A stretch of DNA of 64,000 nt from Caulobacter henricii (GCF_001414055.1 NZ_CP013002.1:1736001-1800000); one strand, 5' to 3'; shown: positions 18,080 to 27,193, counted from the first letter of the stretch. Notes: generated by a model not told the origin, from the letters alone. Program-made: numbers and translations.

Positions 18080-19594
18080 CTACTCGTCGGAGGGGATGTT
18101 GCGCGCCTGGGCGAAATAGTGGTCGCGGGCGAGGTTGCCGAAGCGGGTTGTATCGCTATTGAACGACAGGCGCACGGTTCCGATCGGGCCGTGACGCTGC
18201 TTGGCGATGATCACTTCGGCCAGGCCCTGCAGGCGATCCATGTCTTCCTGCCAGGTCAGGTGTTCAGGCGTGCCTTCGCGTGGCTCGGCGCGGCCGACAT
18301 AGTAGCTTTCGCGATAGACGAACCAGACCATGTCGGCGTCCTGTTCGATCGAACCGGACTCCCGCAGGTCGGAAAGCTGGGGGCGCTTGTCTTCCCGTTG
18401 TTCGACCTGACGCGACAGCTGCGACAGGGCGATGACCGGGCAGCCCAGCTCCTTGGCCAGGGCCTTGAGGCCCATGGTGATCTGGCTGACTTCCTGCACG
18501 CGGTTGGCGTTGGAGCCCAGGTCCGAGCCGGTGACCAGCTGCAGATAGTCGACAACGACGAGGTCCAGACCGACCTGGCGCTTCAGGCGGCGGGCCCGAG
18601 CGGTCAGCTTGGCGATAGAGAGACCGCCGGTCGCGTCGATATAGAGCGGCGCTTCCTGCAGCTCCATGGCGGCGTCGCGAACCCGGCCAAACTCCGAGGC
18701 GTCGATCTCGCCCTTGCGGAGCCGGTCACCGGAGACTCCCGAGGCGTCAGCGAGCATACGCAGGGCCAGCTGCTCGGCGCTCATTTCCAGCGAGTAGAAG
18801 GCGACGACCCCGCCCTGGACAGTCTTCTTGGTGCCGTCGGGCTGTATCTCATAGGCGTACTTGCGGGCGATATTGAAGGCGATGTTGGTGGCCAGGGCGG
18901 TCTTTCCCATCGACGGACGTCCGGCCAGGACCACGAGGTCGGAGGGGTGCAGACCGCCGATCTTCTGGTCGAGATCCACCAGATCGGTGGCCACGCCGGA
19001 CATGCCGCCGTCGCGGCTATAGGCCTCGGCGGTCATCTCGACTGCGCCGCGCAGGGCCTCGCCGAAGGTCACGAAACCGGAAGAGGCCGTGCCACTTTCG
19101 GCCAGGGTGTAGAGCTGCTGCTCGGCGGCCTCGATCTGGTCGCGGGCCGGCCGGATCTCGTCGCCACCGCCATGGGCTGAGGTGGCGATTTCACCACCGA
19201 TGCGGATCAGGTCGCGGCGCAGGGCCAGGTCGAAAACGGCGCGGGCATAGTCGCCGACATTGGCGGCCGGCGGTGCGCGGTCGACCAGGTCGGCCAGATA
19301 GCGCAGGCCGCCCAGCTCCTCGAACGCGGGGTCCTTCTTGAACTCGTCGGCCAGCAGGATCGGCTCGGCCAGCTGGCCTTTGCGGATATGGGTCTCGATC
19401 GACTGGAACAGCCGCTGGTGGAACGGCTCATAGAAATGGCGACCGTTCAGGGCATCGGTCAGGCGCTCATAGGCAGCGTTGTCATAGAGCAGGACGCCCA
19501 GCAGAGCCTGCTCGGCTTCGAGGTTGTGCGGAGCCACGGCGATGGTGACGTCCTGATAGGGCGGACGCAGGTCGAGAGCGGGGACGAGAGACAT
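18080..19594 (-). CDS. dnaB: Replicative DNA helicase DnaB
   Basis: DnaB is the hexameric 5'-3' helicase that unwinds DNA ahead of the replisome. The N-terminal domain covers about 20-125 (NLEAEQALLGVLLYDN), followed by a linker. The C-terminal RecA-like ATPase has Walker A AGRPSMGKTALA (about 225-235), with VVDYLQLV as the Walker B strand and LSQLSRQVEQRED further on. At 504 residues it is slightly longer than E. coli DnaB. ATG at 19594 is used here; a GTG two codons upstream at 19600 is equally possible. No second helicase gene is seen. Confidence 0.95.
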   Translation of the reverse strand: MSLVPALDLRPPYQDVTIAVAPHNLEAEQALLGVLLYDNAAYERLTDALNGRHFYEPFHQRLFQSIETHIRKGQLAEPILLADEFKKDPAFEELGGLRYLADLVDRAPPAANVGDYARAVFDLALRRDLIRIGGEIATSAHGGGDEIRPARDQIEAAEQQLYTLAESGTASSGFVTFGEALRGAVEMTAEAYSRDGGMSGVATDLVDLDQKIGGLHPSDLVVLAGRPSMGKTALATNIAFNIARKYAYEIQPDGTKKTVQGGVVAFYSLEMSAEQLALRMLADASGVSGDRLRKGEIDASEFGRVRDAAMELQEAPLYIDATGGLSIAKLTARARRLKRQVGLDLVVVDYLQLVTGSDLGSNANRVQEVSQITMGLKALAKELGCPVIALSQLSRQVEQREDKRPQLSDLRESGSIEQDADMVWFVYRESYYVGRAEPREGTPEHLTWQEDMDRLQGLAEVIIAKQRHGPIGTVRLSFNSDTTRFGNLARDHYFAQARNIPSDE

Positions 19595-19699
19595 GGCCAC
19601 AGGTTAACGCGCCGGTTTTCCGCATGCGCGCGTCGTCTCGACGCACGTCCAAGATGAACGGGGATGTTTTGTGTATGTTCTGCCCCGAAGGCAGCGCAA

Positions 19700-19732
19700 G
19701 AAAAAAGGCGCGGAGATCGCTCTCCGCGCCTT
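19700..19732 (-). terminator. Intrinsic terminator of the TonB-dependent receptor gene
   Basis: A perfect 12 bp inverted repeat (AAGGCGCGGAGA / TCTCCGCGCCTT) with a 4-base loop starts 23 bp after the receptor stop. On the minus strand the stem is followed by a run of T. This is a classical Rho-independent terminator. Confidence 0.85.
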
Positions 19733-19754
19733 GTTCCCTAGACTGGAGCCGGGA

Positions 19755-22184
19755 CTACCAGTTGACGCTGATACGGCTGTACAGGAAGCGCCCGTTGAAG
19801 CCGAAAGGCGAGAAGGACGTGAAGCTGGTGGCGTTGGTCGTATTGACCGTCACCGGCGTACGGTTGGGATACTCATCGAACAGGTTGTTGGCACCGATGG
19901 CCAGGGTCACGTTGTCCGTGATGCCGTACCGCCCTTCAAGATCCACAACGGCCTTGTCGCCGGTCCGGACATCGAAGGCTCCCGTCGCGTCATTGTTGGG
20001 TGACAGGACCGTGCCGTAGAAGGTGGTCTTCAGGCTGGCACCCCAGCGGTCCTTGGTCCAGTCGCCGGCCAGGGTGACCTTGTGCTTGGGCGTGCCTTCC
20101 TCAAACGTCAGGACGTTGGCGCGGCCGAACAGGGTCGGGGGAACCGGCAGAGACGACAGGGTATTGGTCGTCGGGATCTTCGTGACGTCGGTTTCGTTGA
20201 AGTTCGCGGCGGCGGTCAGGTCGAAGACCCCGGCGTCATCCGCATTGAGGCGATACCGTGCAACGATGTCGATGCCCTGGGTCTCCGTCTCGACACCATT
20301 GATGAAGAACCGGGCGGCCGTGACGTTGAACGGCAGCAGCAGGTTGTTGATCGTTTGCTGGGTGGGGGTGCCCGTGGCGGAGCCCTGGATGTTTTCCGAC
20401 AGCACGATGCGGTTGTCGATGTTGATCCGGTAGGCGTCGACGGTCACTTCGAACGCGCCCTTGTGGAACACGAGGCCCAGCGAGGTGTTGGTCGATTCTT
20501 CCGCTTCCAGCGGCTTGGAGCCGAGCACCTTGGCCACCGCGCTGGTGGCGGGGAAGGTGCCGACCTCGACCGGGGTCGAGACGCCGTTGATGATGATGAA
20601 ATTGGTCGAGGTGGTGGTGAAGAACTGCTGCTGCAGGGCCGGGGCCCGGAAGCCGGTCGACACGGCACCGCGCACGGCGAGGCCTTCGGCGAGCTCGAAA
20701 CGGGCGGCCAGCTTGCCCGTCGTCGTCGCGCCGAAGTCGGAATAGTCCTCATAGCGCAGGGCCACCGAAGCCGTGAAGCGCTCGGTCAGGCGGGATTCCA
20801 GGTCCAGATAGACGCCGACATTGTCGCGGTCCTTGGACAGCACATTTGACGGCTGGAAGCCCGGGAAGCCTTGTGCGCCGGCCGCTGAGGTCGTGATCGG
20901 ACCGCGATTATAGGAGGCCGGCTCACCGGCGCGGATCGAATAGTCCTCCCAGCGTGCCTCGGCACCGAAGGCAACGTTCAGGGGCTCAAAGGCGCCGATA
21001 TCGACACCGCGCGAGACGTCCAGGCCCACGACGGTCTGGTCATAGCTCATGCCGCCGGAGTTGAAGCTGGTCTTGCTGGCTGCGCCATAGGACGCGTTCG
21101 CAGACTTTTCGGTGCGGTAGTCGATCTCGTTCTTGCCGTAGGCGACATTGAGGTCGACCTTGAAACCGCCGAGGTCGCCACGCAGGCCGCCGGCGGCCGT
21201 CGTGTCGGTGATCTCGCTGGCGATGATGGGCAGATAGCCGTCGGGATAGATCGAGGCCACCGGCGTTTGGCGGGCATCGCCGACAATACGCGGGAAGGCC
21301 GCGCTGGCCCCCTCGCGAGCCTGGTAGCCCGCCCAGCCATAGGCATCCCAGCTCTCGCTGACCGGCAGGCCGGCATTGAAATAGATCGTCTTGTCGGTCA
21401 CCTCGGCGTCGCCATAGCGCGAGGTCACGCGGGCGGGGGTCACGCGGACGTCGATGTCGCCACGGCTGGTCGGATTACGATCGCGGTACTCTGCGGAAAT
21501 GGTCAGGAAGCCTTCGGGACCCAGCGGCAGGCCCTGCCAGGCTTGCAGGGTCACGGTCTGGCCGTCTCTGGCGTCGCGGCCCTGGGTATTGCGGGCCGTC
21601 TTCACTTCACTGTTATAGCGGCCATAGGTGGCGACCACACCACCACCGCTGCGGGCTTCGCGCAGGCGCAGATTGATGACGCCGGCGATGGCGTCAGAGC
21701 CATACTGGGCCGACGCGCCGTCGCGCAGGACTTCAACCCGGCTCAGGGCAATGGTCGGAATGGCGTTGAGGTCGACCGCTGCCGAACCACGGCCGATCGA
21801 ACCATTGACGTTCACAAGGGCCGTCGCGTGGCGACGGGTGCCATTGACCAGCACCAGCGTCTGATCGGGAGCCAGGCCGCGCAGGGTCGCGGGACGGATG
21901 TGGTCCGTACCGTCGGTAATGGCGGGGCGCGGGAAGTTGATCGAGGGCGCGAGGGTCGACAGGGACTGGGCCAGCTCGGTCGTGCCCGTGCGGGTCAGGG
22001 CCTTTTCGCTGACGACATCGACCGGTGCGATGGTGTCAAGGCGTGTGCGTCCCGCCGTGCGGGTGCCGGTAACGACCACCTGCTCTAGGTTGGCGGCATC
22101 TTGCGGCGGCGCGGACTGGGCCTGGGCCGAGCCGGCGATTGCGGCGGCCGAGGCTGCCGTAAACAGCAGAATTCGAAAGCTCAT
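19755..22184 (-). CDS. TonB-dependent outer-membrane receptor
   Basis: This encodes 809 residues with a signal peptide ending SAQAQS and a plug domain from about residue 30: LEQVVVTGTRTAGRTRLDT is a TonB-box-like start, then TLRGLAPDQTLVLVNGTRR and VEVLRDGASAQYGSDAIAGV. A long beta-barrel follows, ending with the aromatic residues LYSRISVNW. The plug resembles broad TonB receptors of Caulobacterales and Sphingomonadales. No ligand can be called and no enzyme genes sit with it. The start is taken at 22184, because AGGGGA lies 6 bases upstream; earlier in-frame ATGs lie at 22190 and 22199. A strong terminator follows the gene. Confidence 0.9.
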   Translation of the reverse strand: MSFRILLFTAASAAAIAGSAQAQSAPPQDAANLEQVVVTGTRTAGRTRLDTIAPVDVVSEKALTRTGTTELAQSLSTLAPSINFPRPAITDGTDHIRPATLRGLAPDQTLVLVNGTRRHATALVNVNGSIGRGSAAVDLNAIPTIALSRVEVLRDGASAQYGSDAIAGVINLRLREARSGGGVVATYGRYNSEVKTARNTQGRDARDGQTVTLQAWQGLPLGPEGFLTISAEYRDRNPTSRGDIDVRVTPARVTSRYGDAEVTDKTIYFNAGLPVSESWDAYGWAGYQAREGASAAFPRIVGDARQTPVASIYPDGYLPIIASEITDTTAAGGLRGDLGGFKVDLNVAYGKNEIDYRTEKSANASYGAASKTSFNSGGMSYDQTVVGLDVSRGVDIGAFEPLNVAFGAEARWEDYSIRAGEPASYNRGPITTSAAGAQGFPGFQPSNVLSKDRDNVGVYLDLESRLTERFTASVALRYEDYSDFGATTTGKLAARFELAEGLAVRGAVSTGFRAPALQQQFFTTTSTNFIIINGVSTPVEVGTFPATSAVAKVLGSKPLEAEESTNTSLGLVFHKGAFEVTVDAYRINIDNRIVLSENIQGSATGTPTQQTINNLLLPFNVTAARFFINGVETETQGIDIVARYRLNADDAGVFDLTAAANFNETDVTKIPTTNTLSSLPVPPTLFGRANVLTFEEGTPKHKVTLAGDWTKDRWGASLKTTFYGTVLSPNNDATGAFDVRTGDKAVVDLEGRYGITDNVTLAIGANNLFDEYPNRTPVTVNTTNATSFTSFSPFGFNGRFLYSRISVNW

Positions 22185-22321
22185 TTGCATTCCCCTCATG
22201 GTTACGCCGGGGCCGAGTTGATGATCGGTCTGTCCGGGTACGGAGGCTTAACGCCTCGTGAGAAGAACATGGGCGCACAAGCGTGCGCCTACAAGTTCAA
22301 CATTTCTTTGTTGCACCGCAG
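22185..22321 (-). promoter_or_regulatory. Leader of the TonB receptor with two hairpins
   Basis: Between the rplI terminator and the receptor start are 137 bases that must hold its promoter and 5' leader. Two short hairpins are visible: GGCGCAC / GTGCGCC with a 4-base loop at 22272-22289, and GAGGC / GCCTC at about 22242-22257. I do not match them to a known riboswitch class. Confidence 0.4.
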
Positions 22322-22353
22322 AAAAAAACGGCGCGGATTGCTCCGCGCCGTTT
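22322..22353 (-). terminator. Intrinsic terminator of the rpsF-rpsR-rplI operon
   Basis: A perfect 12 bp stem (AAACGGCGCGGA / TCCGCGCCGTTT) with a TTGC loop lies 31 bp after the rplI stop. It is followed on the minus strand by a T-run. Confidence 0.88.
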
Positions 22354-22383
22354 CTCGATAAATCACAGATCCTTGGAAAAGGA

Positions 22384-22968
22384 TCAGGACTCGTAGTGAT
22401 CGCCTTCGAACGAACCGGCGCCACCGGCGGCCATGTCCGAGGCCGCTTCGGCGTCAGCCGCGCGGTCTTCTTCGAATTGAGCGGCGATGACGTTTTCGCC
22501 GCGCGCCTGGCGCTCGGCTTCGTCGGCGCTGCGCGCGATGTTGAGGGTGACCGTGACGGTCACTTCAGCATGCAGCTTCACCTTCACTTCGTGAACGCCC
22601 AGGGTCTTGATCGGCTTGTCGAGGACGATCATCGAGCGATCGACCTTGCCGCCTTCAGCCTTGATGGCGTCGGCGACGTCACGACCCGCGACCGAACCGT
22701 ACAGCTGGCCGCTTTCGCCAGCTTGACGGATCATGACGTACTGGGTGCCGTCGAGGGTCTCGCCGACAGCGCCGGCGGCTTCGCGGTTCTTCACGTTACG
22801 CACTTCGATTTCAGCGCGCTGAACTTCGAAGGACTTCAGGTTGGCGGCGTTGGCACGCAGGGCCTTGTGACGCGGCAGCAGGAAGTTACGGGCGAAGCCG
22901 TCCTTCACGGTGACCACGTCGCCGAGGGTGCCAGTGCCTTCAACGCGTTCGAGCAGAATGACTTTCAT
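22384..22968 (-). CDS. rplI: 50S ribosomal protein bL9
   Basis: The N-terminal domain MKVILLERVEGTGTLGDVV and GFARNFLLPRHKA are textbook bL9. A long linking helix and the C-terminal domain (GVHEVKVKLHAEVTVTVTL) follow. The protein is 194 residues, longer than E. coli's 149, with an acidic Ala/Glu-rich tail after residue about 160; such tails are usual in Caulobacteraceae. It is the last gene of the rpsF-rpsR-rplI operon, 13 bp after rpsR. Confidence 0.97.
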   Translation of the reverse strand: MKVILLERVEGTGTLGDVVTVKDGFARNFLLPRHKALRANAANLKSFEVQRAEIEVRNVKNREAAGAVGETLDGTQYVMIRQAGESGQLYGSVAGRDVADAIKAEGGKVDRSMIVLDKPIKTLGVHEVKVKLHAEVTVTVTLNIARSADEAERQARGENVIAAQFEEDRAADAEAASDMAAGGAGSFEGDHYES

Positions 22969-22981
22969 CGTGGTGTCTCCC

Positions 22982-23254
22982 TTACTTCACGACGTAGGGG
23001 AGCAGAGCCAGGAAGCGGGCGCGCTTGATGGCCTTGGCCAGTTCGCGTTGCTTCTTGGCCGACACCGCGGTGATGCGCGACGGAACGATCTTGCCGCGCT
23101 CGGAAACGTAGCGCTGCAGGAGCTTGACGTCCTTGTAGTCGATCTTCGGCGCGCCGGCGCCCGAGAACGGGCAAACCTTGCGGCGACGGAAGAACGGGCG
23201 GCGAGCGCCGCCGGCGGCGGGCGCGCCGGCTTCGGGAGCAGTGGTATCGGTCAT
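22982..23254 (-). CDS. rpsR: 30S ribosomal protein bS18
   Basis: This 90-residue protein has the bS18 core [38 protein letters not shown] and [11 protein letters not shown]. The N-terminal 20 residues are Ala/Gly-rich. It binds bS6 in the small-subunit platform, which matches its place between rpsF and rplI. It starts 15 bp downstream of the rpsF stop. Confidence 0.97.
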   Translation of the reverse strand: MTDTTAPEAGAPAAGGARRPFFRRRKVCPFSGAGAPKIDYKDVKLLQRYVSERGKIVPSRITAVSAKKQRELAKAIKRARFLALLPYVVK

Positions 23255-23269
23255 GATCTCTCTTCTCCC

Positions 23270-23656
23270 TTACGCGGCGGCGAAGTCGTCGCGCGGACGA
23301 TCCGAACGCTCGGGGCGCTCGCTGCGTTCGCGGTCACGACGGGCCAGAACCGGCGACAGTTCCAGGTCCAGCTCTTCCACGCGGATGGTCATGAAGCGCA
23401 GAACGTCTTCATTGATCAGCAGCTGGCGCTCGACTTCCTTGACCGCCGGCGCCGGAGCGTCGATGGCGAGCAGGGAATAGTGGCCCTTGCGGTTCTTCTT
23501 GATGCGATAGGTGAGGTTACGCAGGCCCCAGTATTCGATCTTGGCGATGTGACCGCCGCCTTCTTCGATCAGGGCTTTGATTTGCTCGTTCAGAGCTTCG
23601 GCCTGTTGCGGCGAGATATCCTGCCGCGCGATGACCACGTGTTCGTAGAACGCCAT
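23270..23656 (-). CDS. rpsF: 30S ribosomal protein bS6
   Basis: This 128-residue protein begins [17 protein letters not shown], with [35 protein letters not shown] and the C-terminal basic tail [17 protein letters not shown]. The core matches bS6. The ATG at 23656 starts the family domain, so upstream in-frame codons are not used. It is the first gene of the operon. The 274 bp upstream of it also serve a divergent secreted-protein gene. Confidence 0.97.
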   Translation of the reverse strand: MAFYEHVVIARQDISPQQAEALNEQIKALIEEGGGHIAKIEYWGLRNLTYRIKKNRKGHYSLLAIDAPAPAVKEVERQLLINEDVLRFMTIRVEELDLELSPVLARRDRERSERPERSDRPRDDFAAA

Positions 23657-23930
23657 GTTTTCCTTCTTCCGGCTTGGAGGGCGGCGCGGCTGGCGGCGGA
23701 AGTCCGACAACCACGATGGTTCCTGAGCGCCGAGCGGGAAATCCCGTACCCGTGAGGGCTGCGCCAAAGACCGCCATCCGTGAGAACGCGCGCTACTACA
23801 GGAGACGGGCCCGGAACGCAAGAATGCATCGCCATCGCGACGGCCCTGGCCCACACACCGTCGCGGTGGAAGGGGCAGTTACGGAGGAGCCTGATCTTGC
23901 CGCAAGGGCAGGTTGTGCTAGACAGCAGGC

Positions 23931-24596
23931 ATGATGTCTAGCGCTGCCATGAGCGCCCTCGGGGGCCTCGCGCTGGCGGTGAGCCTTGTCGGGCCGACCG
24001 CCGCCCAGGCGATTCAAAAGCCCGATCTTTCGGTTTCGGCCCATGACGGTCGCTTCACCGGCTATTCGGCCGCCCTGCCTGTAGACCTTTCCACCGACAC
24101 CGAGTCCGCCAGGGTGACCGCCAGGATTGCCGGTACTCTGGAACGGCCGACCTATGACCTGGACCTCAATCTGAACCGCAAGCTGGATGCCGAGCACTTC
24201 GGCAAGCGGTCTCTGGCGCTGGGGGCCTCCTGGAACGATCGCGAGGCCCGCCTCCGGTCGTCGGTGTCCAAGATGTTCGGCTTCGGCCTGCTGCCGCGCG
24301 CCAACTATGTCAGCCTGTCAATGGACATGAACGCGGCTCAGCCCATTGCCGTCCCCGGCCAGATCCCGGTGGCGCGGGCCAATGTCCGCTCGGCCCTGAC
24401 CCTGGACGGCAAGCCGATCGGTTCGATCGCTGTCGGCGGCGGGTCGATGGGTGACGAGGGGGTTGATGTCAGCGTCACCCGGCCCTTCGACATCCCGGCC
24501 GAGTTCACGGTCAGCCTGCGTGGAGCCGCCACCCAGGATGCATGGCGGCTCCAGGACAGTCGCCTGATGGTCAGGCTGGTGAAGGCCAGCTGGTAG
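23931..24596 (+). CDS. Secreted protein of unknown function
   Basis: This encodes 221 residues with a cleavable signal (SALGGLALAVSLVGPTAAQA, then IQKPDLSVS). The mature part is rich in beta strands (ARVTARIAGTLERPTYDLDL, ARANVRSALTLDGKPIGSIAV). No family is recognised; a periplasmic or outer-membrane-associated protein is likely. The gene is divergent from rpsF. Its 3' end overlaps the end of the convergent sterol-desaturase-like gene by 26 bp. Confidence 0.7.
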   Translation: MMSSAAMSALGGLALAVSLVGPTAAQAIQKPDLSVSAHDGRFTGYSAALPVDLSTDTESARVTARIAGTLERPTYDLDLNLNRKLDAEHFGKRSLALGASWNDREARLRSSVSKMFGFGLLPRANYVSLSMDMNAAQPIAVPGQIPVARANVRSALTLDGKPIGSIAVGGGSMGDEGVDVSVTRPFDIPAEFTVSLRGAATQDAWRLQDSRLMVRLVKASW

Positions 24597-25386
24597 TCTC
24601 GCCCGAAGCCCGGCCCTTGCGGCGGGTGGCCTCGGCGAACCGTGCCAGATAGTCCGGATGCTCTGTGCCCATCCAGCGGTCCCACCACGTGAAGTAGAGA
24701 CCGTAATTGTAGCCGGCCTGGGCGTGGTGCAGATCGTGGTGCGTTACAGTGGTCAGCCAGGGCAGTAGAGGGCGACCGTCCTTGCGGGCCGGGAACAGCT
24801 CGTAGCCGCTGTGGCCAATCGTATTGCGGGCGATCTGGTGCAGGACATAGAGGCCAACCACCGGCCACTGGGTCGGCACGATCATCATCCAGACCGGCAC
24901 GAACAGTGCCGCGATCACAGCCTCGCCCAGGTCGAAACTGTAGGCGGTGAAGGGCGAAGGGTTGTTGGAGCGGTGATGCCGCCGGTGGAAGGTCCGGAAC
25001 AGGCGACGGTCATGGATCAGCCGATGGGTCCAGTAGAACCAGGCGTCATGGGCCACGATCATCAGGACCAGGCTGATCCAGAACCACACTGGGCCGAGGT
25101 CGCGGGCGATATGGGGGCCCGGCATCCAGCCGGCGCGAAACAGGCTGAAGCTGAGAAGGCCCACGGTCGAGAAGATCATGACCGAGCGGATCGAGATCAG
25201 GAACTCCAGCACCAGCTGACGGCCTGGGGGACGGGTCTCGCGGATCTTGCGGGCGGCCAGGGGCCTGGCCAGCACCACCCAGAGGGTCAGCCAGACGCCG
25301 ACGGAGAAAATGGCATAACGCAGGACGTCGGCCTGGGCCGCCTGTAGCCAGTTGTGGAGAAAAGGTTGGATGGTCTCGAAGCTCAT
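24571..25386 (-). CDS. Sterol desaturase/fatty-acid hydroxylase-like membrane enzyme
   Basis: This 271-residue protein has at least four membrane helices and the tripartite histidine motif of the membrane di-iron hydroxylase superfamily: HDAWFYWTHRLIHD, FHRRHHRSNN and THHDLHHAQAG. Family members hydroxylate or desaturate sterols, fatty acids or carotenoids using di-iron and oxygen. The substrate cannot be inferred. It lies 69 bp downstream of the AraC-type regulator on the same strand, which probably controls it. The motif spacing is canonical, so the enzyme is likely active. Confidence 0.88.
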   Translation of the reverse strand: MSFETIQPFLHNWLQAAQADVLRYAIFSVGVWLTLWVVLARPLAARKIRETRPPGRQLVLEFLISIRSVMIFSTVGLLSFSLFRAGWMPGPHIARDLGPVWFWISLVLMIVAHDAWFYWTHRLIHDRRLFRTFHRRHHRSNNPSPFTAYSFDLGEAVIAALFVPVWMMIVPTQWPVVGLYVLHQIARNTIGHSGYELFPARKDGRPLLPWLTTVTHHDLHHAQAGYNYGLYFTWWDRWMGTEHPDYLARFAEATRRKGRASGETTSWPSPA

Positions 25387-25455
25387 GGGGCGTCCTCGCG
25401 GTTGGTGTCGCCAGGACGTCTGACCGTTTGATCGCGGTCGCGCCGAAACCTGAAA

Positions 25456-26562
25456 TCAGGCCGACTTGTTGGAATTCGGGGCGGTTTCGCCGGTTTCAAC
25501 CAAGCGCAGCCGCGGTGCCCCGGCGCAGGCCTGCTGGCGCCAGGCCGAGGGGGTCGCGCCGGTTTCCGCCCGGAAGGCGCGATTGAAGGGGCCCAGAGAT
25601 GCAAAGCCAAGCTCATAAGCGATGGCGGACACGGACTTCAGTGCCAGTTCGGGATCTGCGAGGGCGATCTTGGCGGCGGCAATACGCCGGCTGTTGACGT
25701 AGTCGGCGAAGTTGCGATGGCCCAGCATGCCGTTGATCAGCTTGCGCAGTCTGTGCTCCGGTGCGCCCACCAGGGCGGCCAGGGCCCCGATGGACAGATC
25801 CTCGCCCCGCCAGACCTCGTCCTGCGTCATGGCCCGTTCCAGCCGAACCAGGACCAGTCGATCGGCCGGGCTGAGGGACAGGGATTCCCGGGGGGTGTCT
25901 GACAGAGCCTGGCCGGTCCCGGTCGGCTGTTCGACCAGGAGGGGCTCGACCCGGAGCAGGGCCAGTCCCGCACCCAGTCCCAGACCGGCTAAAAGGAAGG
26001 CTTGCACCAGGGAGGCGTCAAGGGCCCGTACCGCCGCCGGCCAGCCCAGATCACAGGCCGCCTGAATCAGGACATAGCCGGCGGCCGCTGCAGCCAGGGG
26101 GGCTCTCAAGCGGCGGCGCTGGTCCACCAGATCATCACGCCAGCCGCGCCAGGCGACCATCAGGACGTGGACGACGATGGCGGCTGAAAAGATCGAAAAG
26201 GCCTTCCAGATCCAGACGCACACGTCGGGCGGGGAGACGACGGCCGCCAGCCAGAACCCGAAGGCCACCAGGATCGGCAGCCACCGCCAGGGCCTGGGGA
26301 CCGGAGCATCCTCGAACAGTCCGATGGCAAACAGCCAGAAGACGCCGGTCCCCGTCACGGACAGGGCCCAGATCAGCTTGGAAGGATGTCGATCACCAGA
26401 CCAGCCGTCGATTACATGGGCGATCGCGCAAACGAAGAAGAGGGCGCCGATCCAGCGCATCGGAGCCAGTTTGCGGCTGGCGGCCAGGGCCAGGCCGGTG
26501 GCGGCGAAAGCGCCTATGGCCATGCCGCGGGCGACGGCTTCAAGCAGATCGGGGTTGGTCAT
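25456..26562 (-). CDS. Membrane-anchored AraC-family regulator
   Basis: This encodes 368 residues. The first about 215 form seven hydrophobic helices (for example LEAVARGMAIGAFAATGLALA, WIGALFFVCAIAHVID and ILVAFGFWLAAVVSPPDVC), followed by a linker. A C-terminal AraC HTH domain is at about 265-365 (LSIGALAALVGAPEHRLRKLIN and VSAIAYELGFASLGPFNRAFRAETG). Few AraC members have membrane sensing domains; this is the 7TM-AraC arrangement. It is on the same strand as, and immediately upstream of, the sterol-desaturase-like gene, suggesting that its ligand is lipid-like or related to that enzyme's product. Confidence 0.85.
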   Translation of the reverse strand: MTNPDLLEAVARGMAIGAFAATGLALAASRKLAPMRWIGALFFVCAIAHVIDGWSGDRHPSKLIWALSVTGTGVFWLFAIGLFEDAPVPRPWRWLPILVAFGFWLAAVVSPPDVCVWIWKAFSIFSAAIVVHVLMVAWRGWRDDLVDQRRRLRAPLAAAAAGYVLIQAACDLGWPAAVRALDASLVQAFLLAGLGLGAGLALLRVEPLLVEQPTGTGQALSDTPRESLSLSPADRLVLVRLERAMTQDEVWRGEDLSIGALAALVGAPEHRLRKLINGMLGHRNFADYVNSRRIAAAKIALADPELALKSVSAIAYELGFASLGPFNRAFRAETGATPSAWRQQACAGAPRLRLVETGETAPNSNKSA

Positions 26563-26662
26563 GTCCGATCCTCGCGCCTGACCGCCCTAGCCTCAAGCCG
26601 GCCGGCTGGTCGAAATCGAAAAGGGCTGGTCGCAAACTGGACCAGCCCCAAGATCGGTTCGC

Positions 26663-27193
26663 CTATTTGGCCTTGAAGGCCTTCACTGCATCCATGGTCT
26701 TGCTGACATGGCCGGCGAAATTTCCGTCGGTGTAGGCCATCAGGATATTGCCGTCCGGCGCGATGACATAGGACGTGCGATTGGACCAGGTGTCCTTGAC
26801 CGGCAGGGCGACGTCATAGCTCTTGATCAGGGCCGGCGAGGCGGCCGCCACGGCGAACTTGTCGCGGCAGTGCTCCTTGGAGAAGTCCTTGATGCGGTCG
26901 ACATTGCCGCCGGTGACGCCGATCACAGTGGCACCCAGCTTCTCGAAATCCGGGGTGGCTTCGGCGAATTCGTGGGCCTCGGCCGTGCAGCCCGACGTGT
27001 AAGCGGCCGGGAAGAAGTACAGCACCACCGGCCCCTTCTTGAGGGCCTTGGACAGGGTGAAGCTGAAGTCCTTGCCGGCCAGGGCGGCAGGCGCGGTGAA
27101 ATCCGGAGCCTTGGCCCCGGGCTTCAGGGCGGCCAGGGCAGGGGATGCAGCGAGCACGGCAATGGCCGCGAGGCCTGCGGTCAGGCGGTTCAT
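26663..27193 (-). CDS. Exported peroxiredoxin (AhpC/TSA, bacterioferritin comigratory type)
   Basis: This 176-residue protein has a Sec signal (RLTAGLAAIAVLAASPALA). It then shows APDFTAPAALAGKDFS and the peroxidatic Cys in PAAYTSGCTAEAHEF; the second Cys in KEHCRDKF could be resolving. The residues around it (GVTGGNVDRIKDFSKEHC) fit the PrxQ/BCP branch. It reduces hydrogen peroxide and organic hydroperoxides, here in the periplasm. The ATG at 27193 follows AGGAG-like sequence; upstream codons in the same frame are not used. It is divergent from fabD, across a 171 bp gap. Confidence 0.9.
   Translation of the reverse strand: MNRLTAGLAAIAVLAASPALAALKPGAKAPDFTAPAALAGKDFSFTLSKALKKGPVVLYFFPAAYTSGCTAEAHEFAEATPDFEKLGATVIGVTGGNVDRIKDFSKEHCRDKFAVAAASPALIKSYDVALPVKDTWSNRTSYVIAPDGNILMAYTDGNFAGHVSKTMDAVKAFKAK

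Noticed and set aside
17513..19180. A 555-codon plus-strand frame over dnaB and marC
   Set aside because: It is a shadow of confident genes on the other strand.
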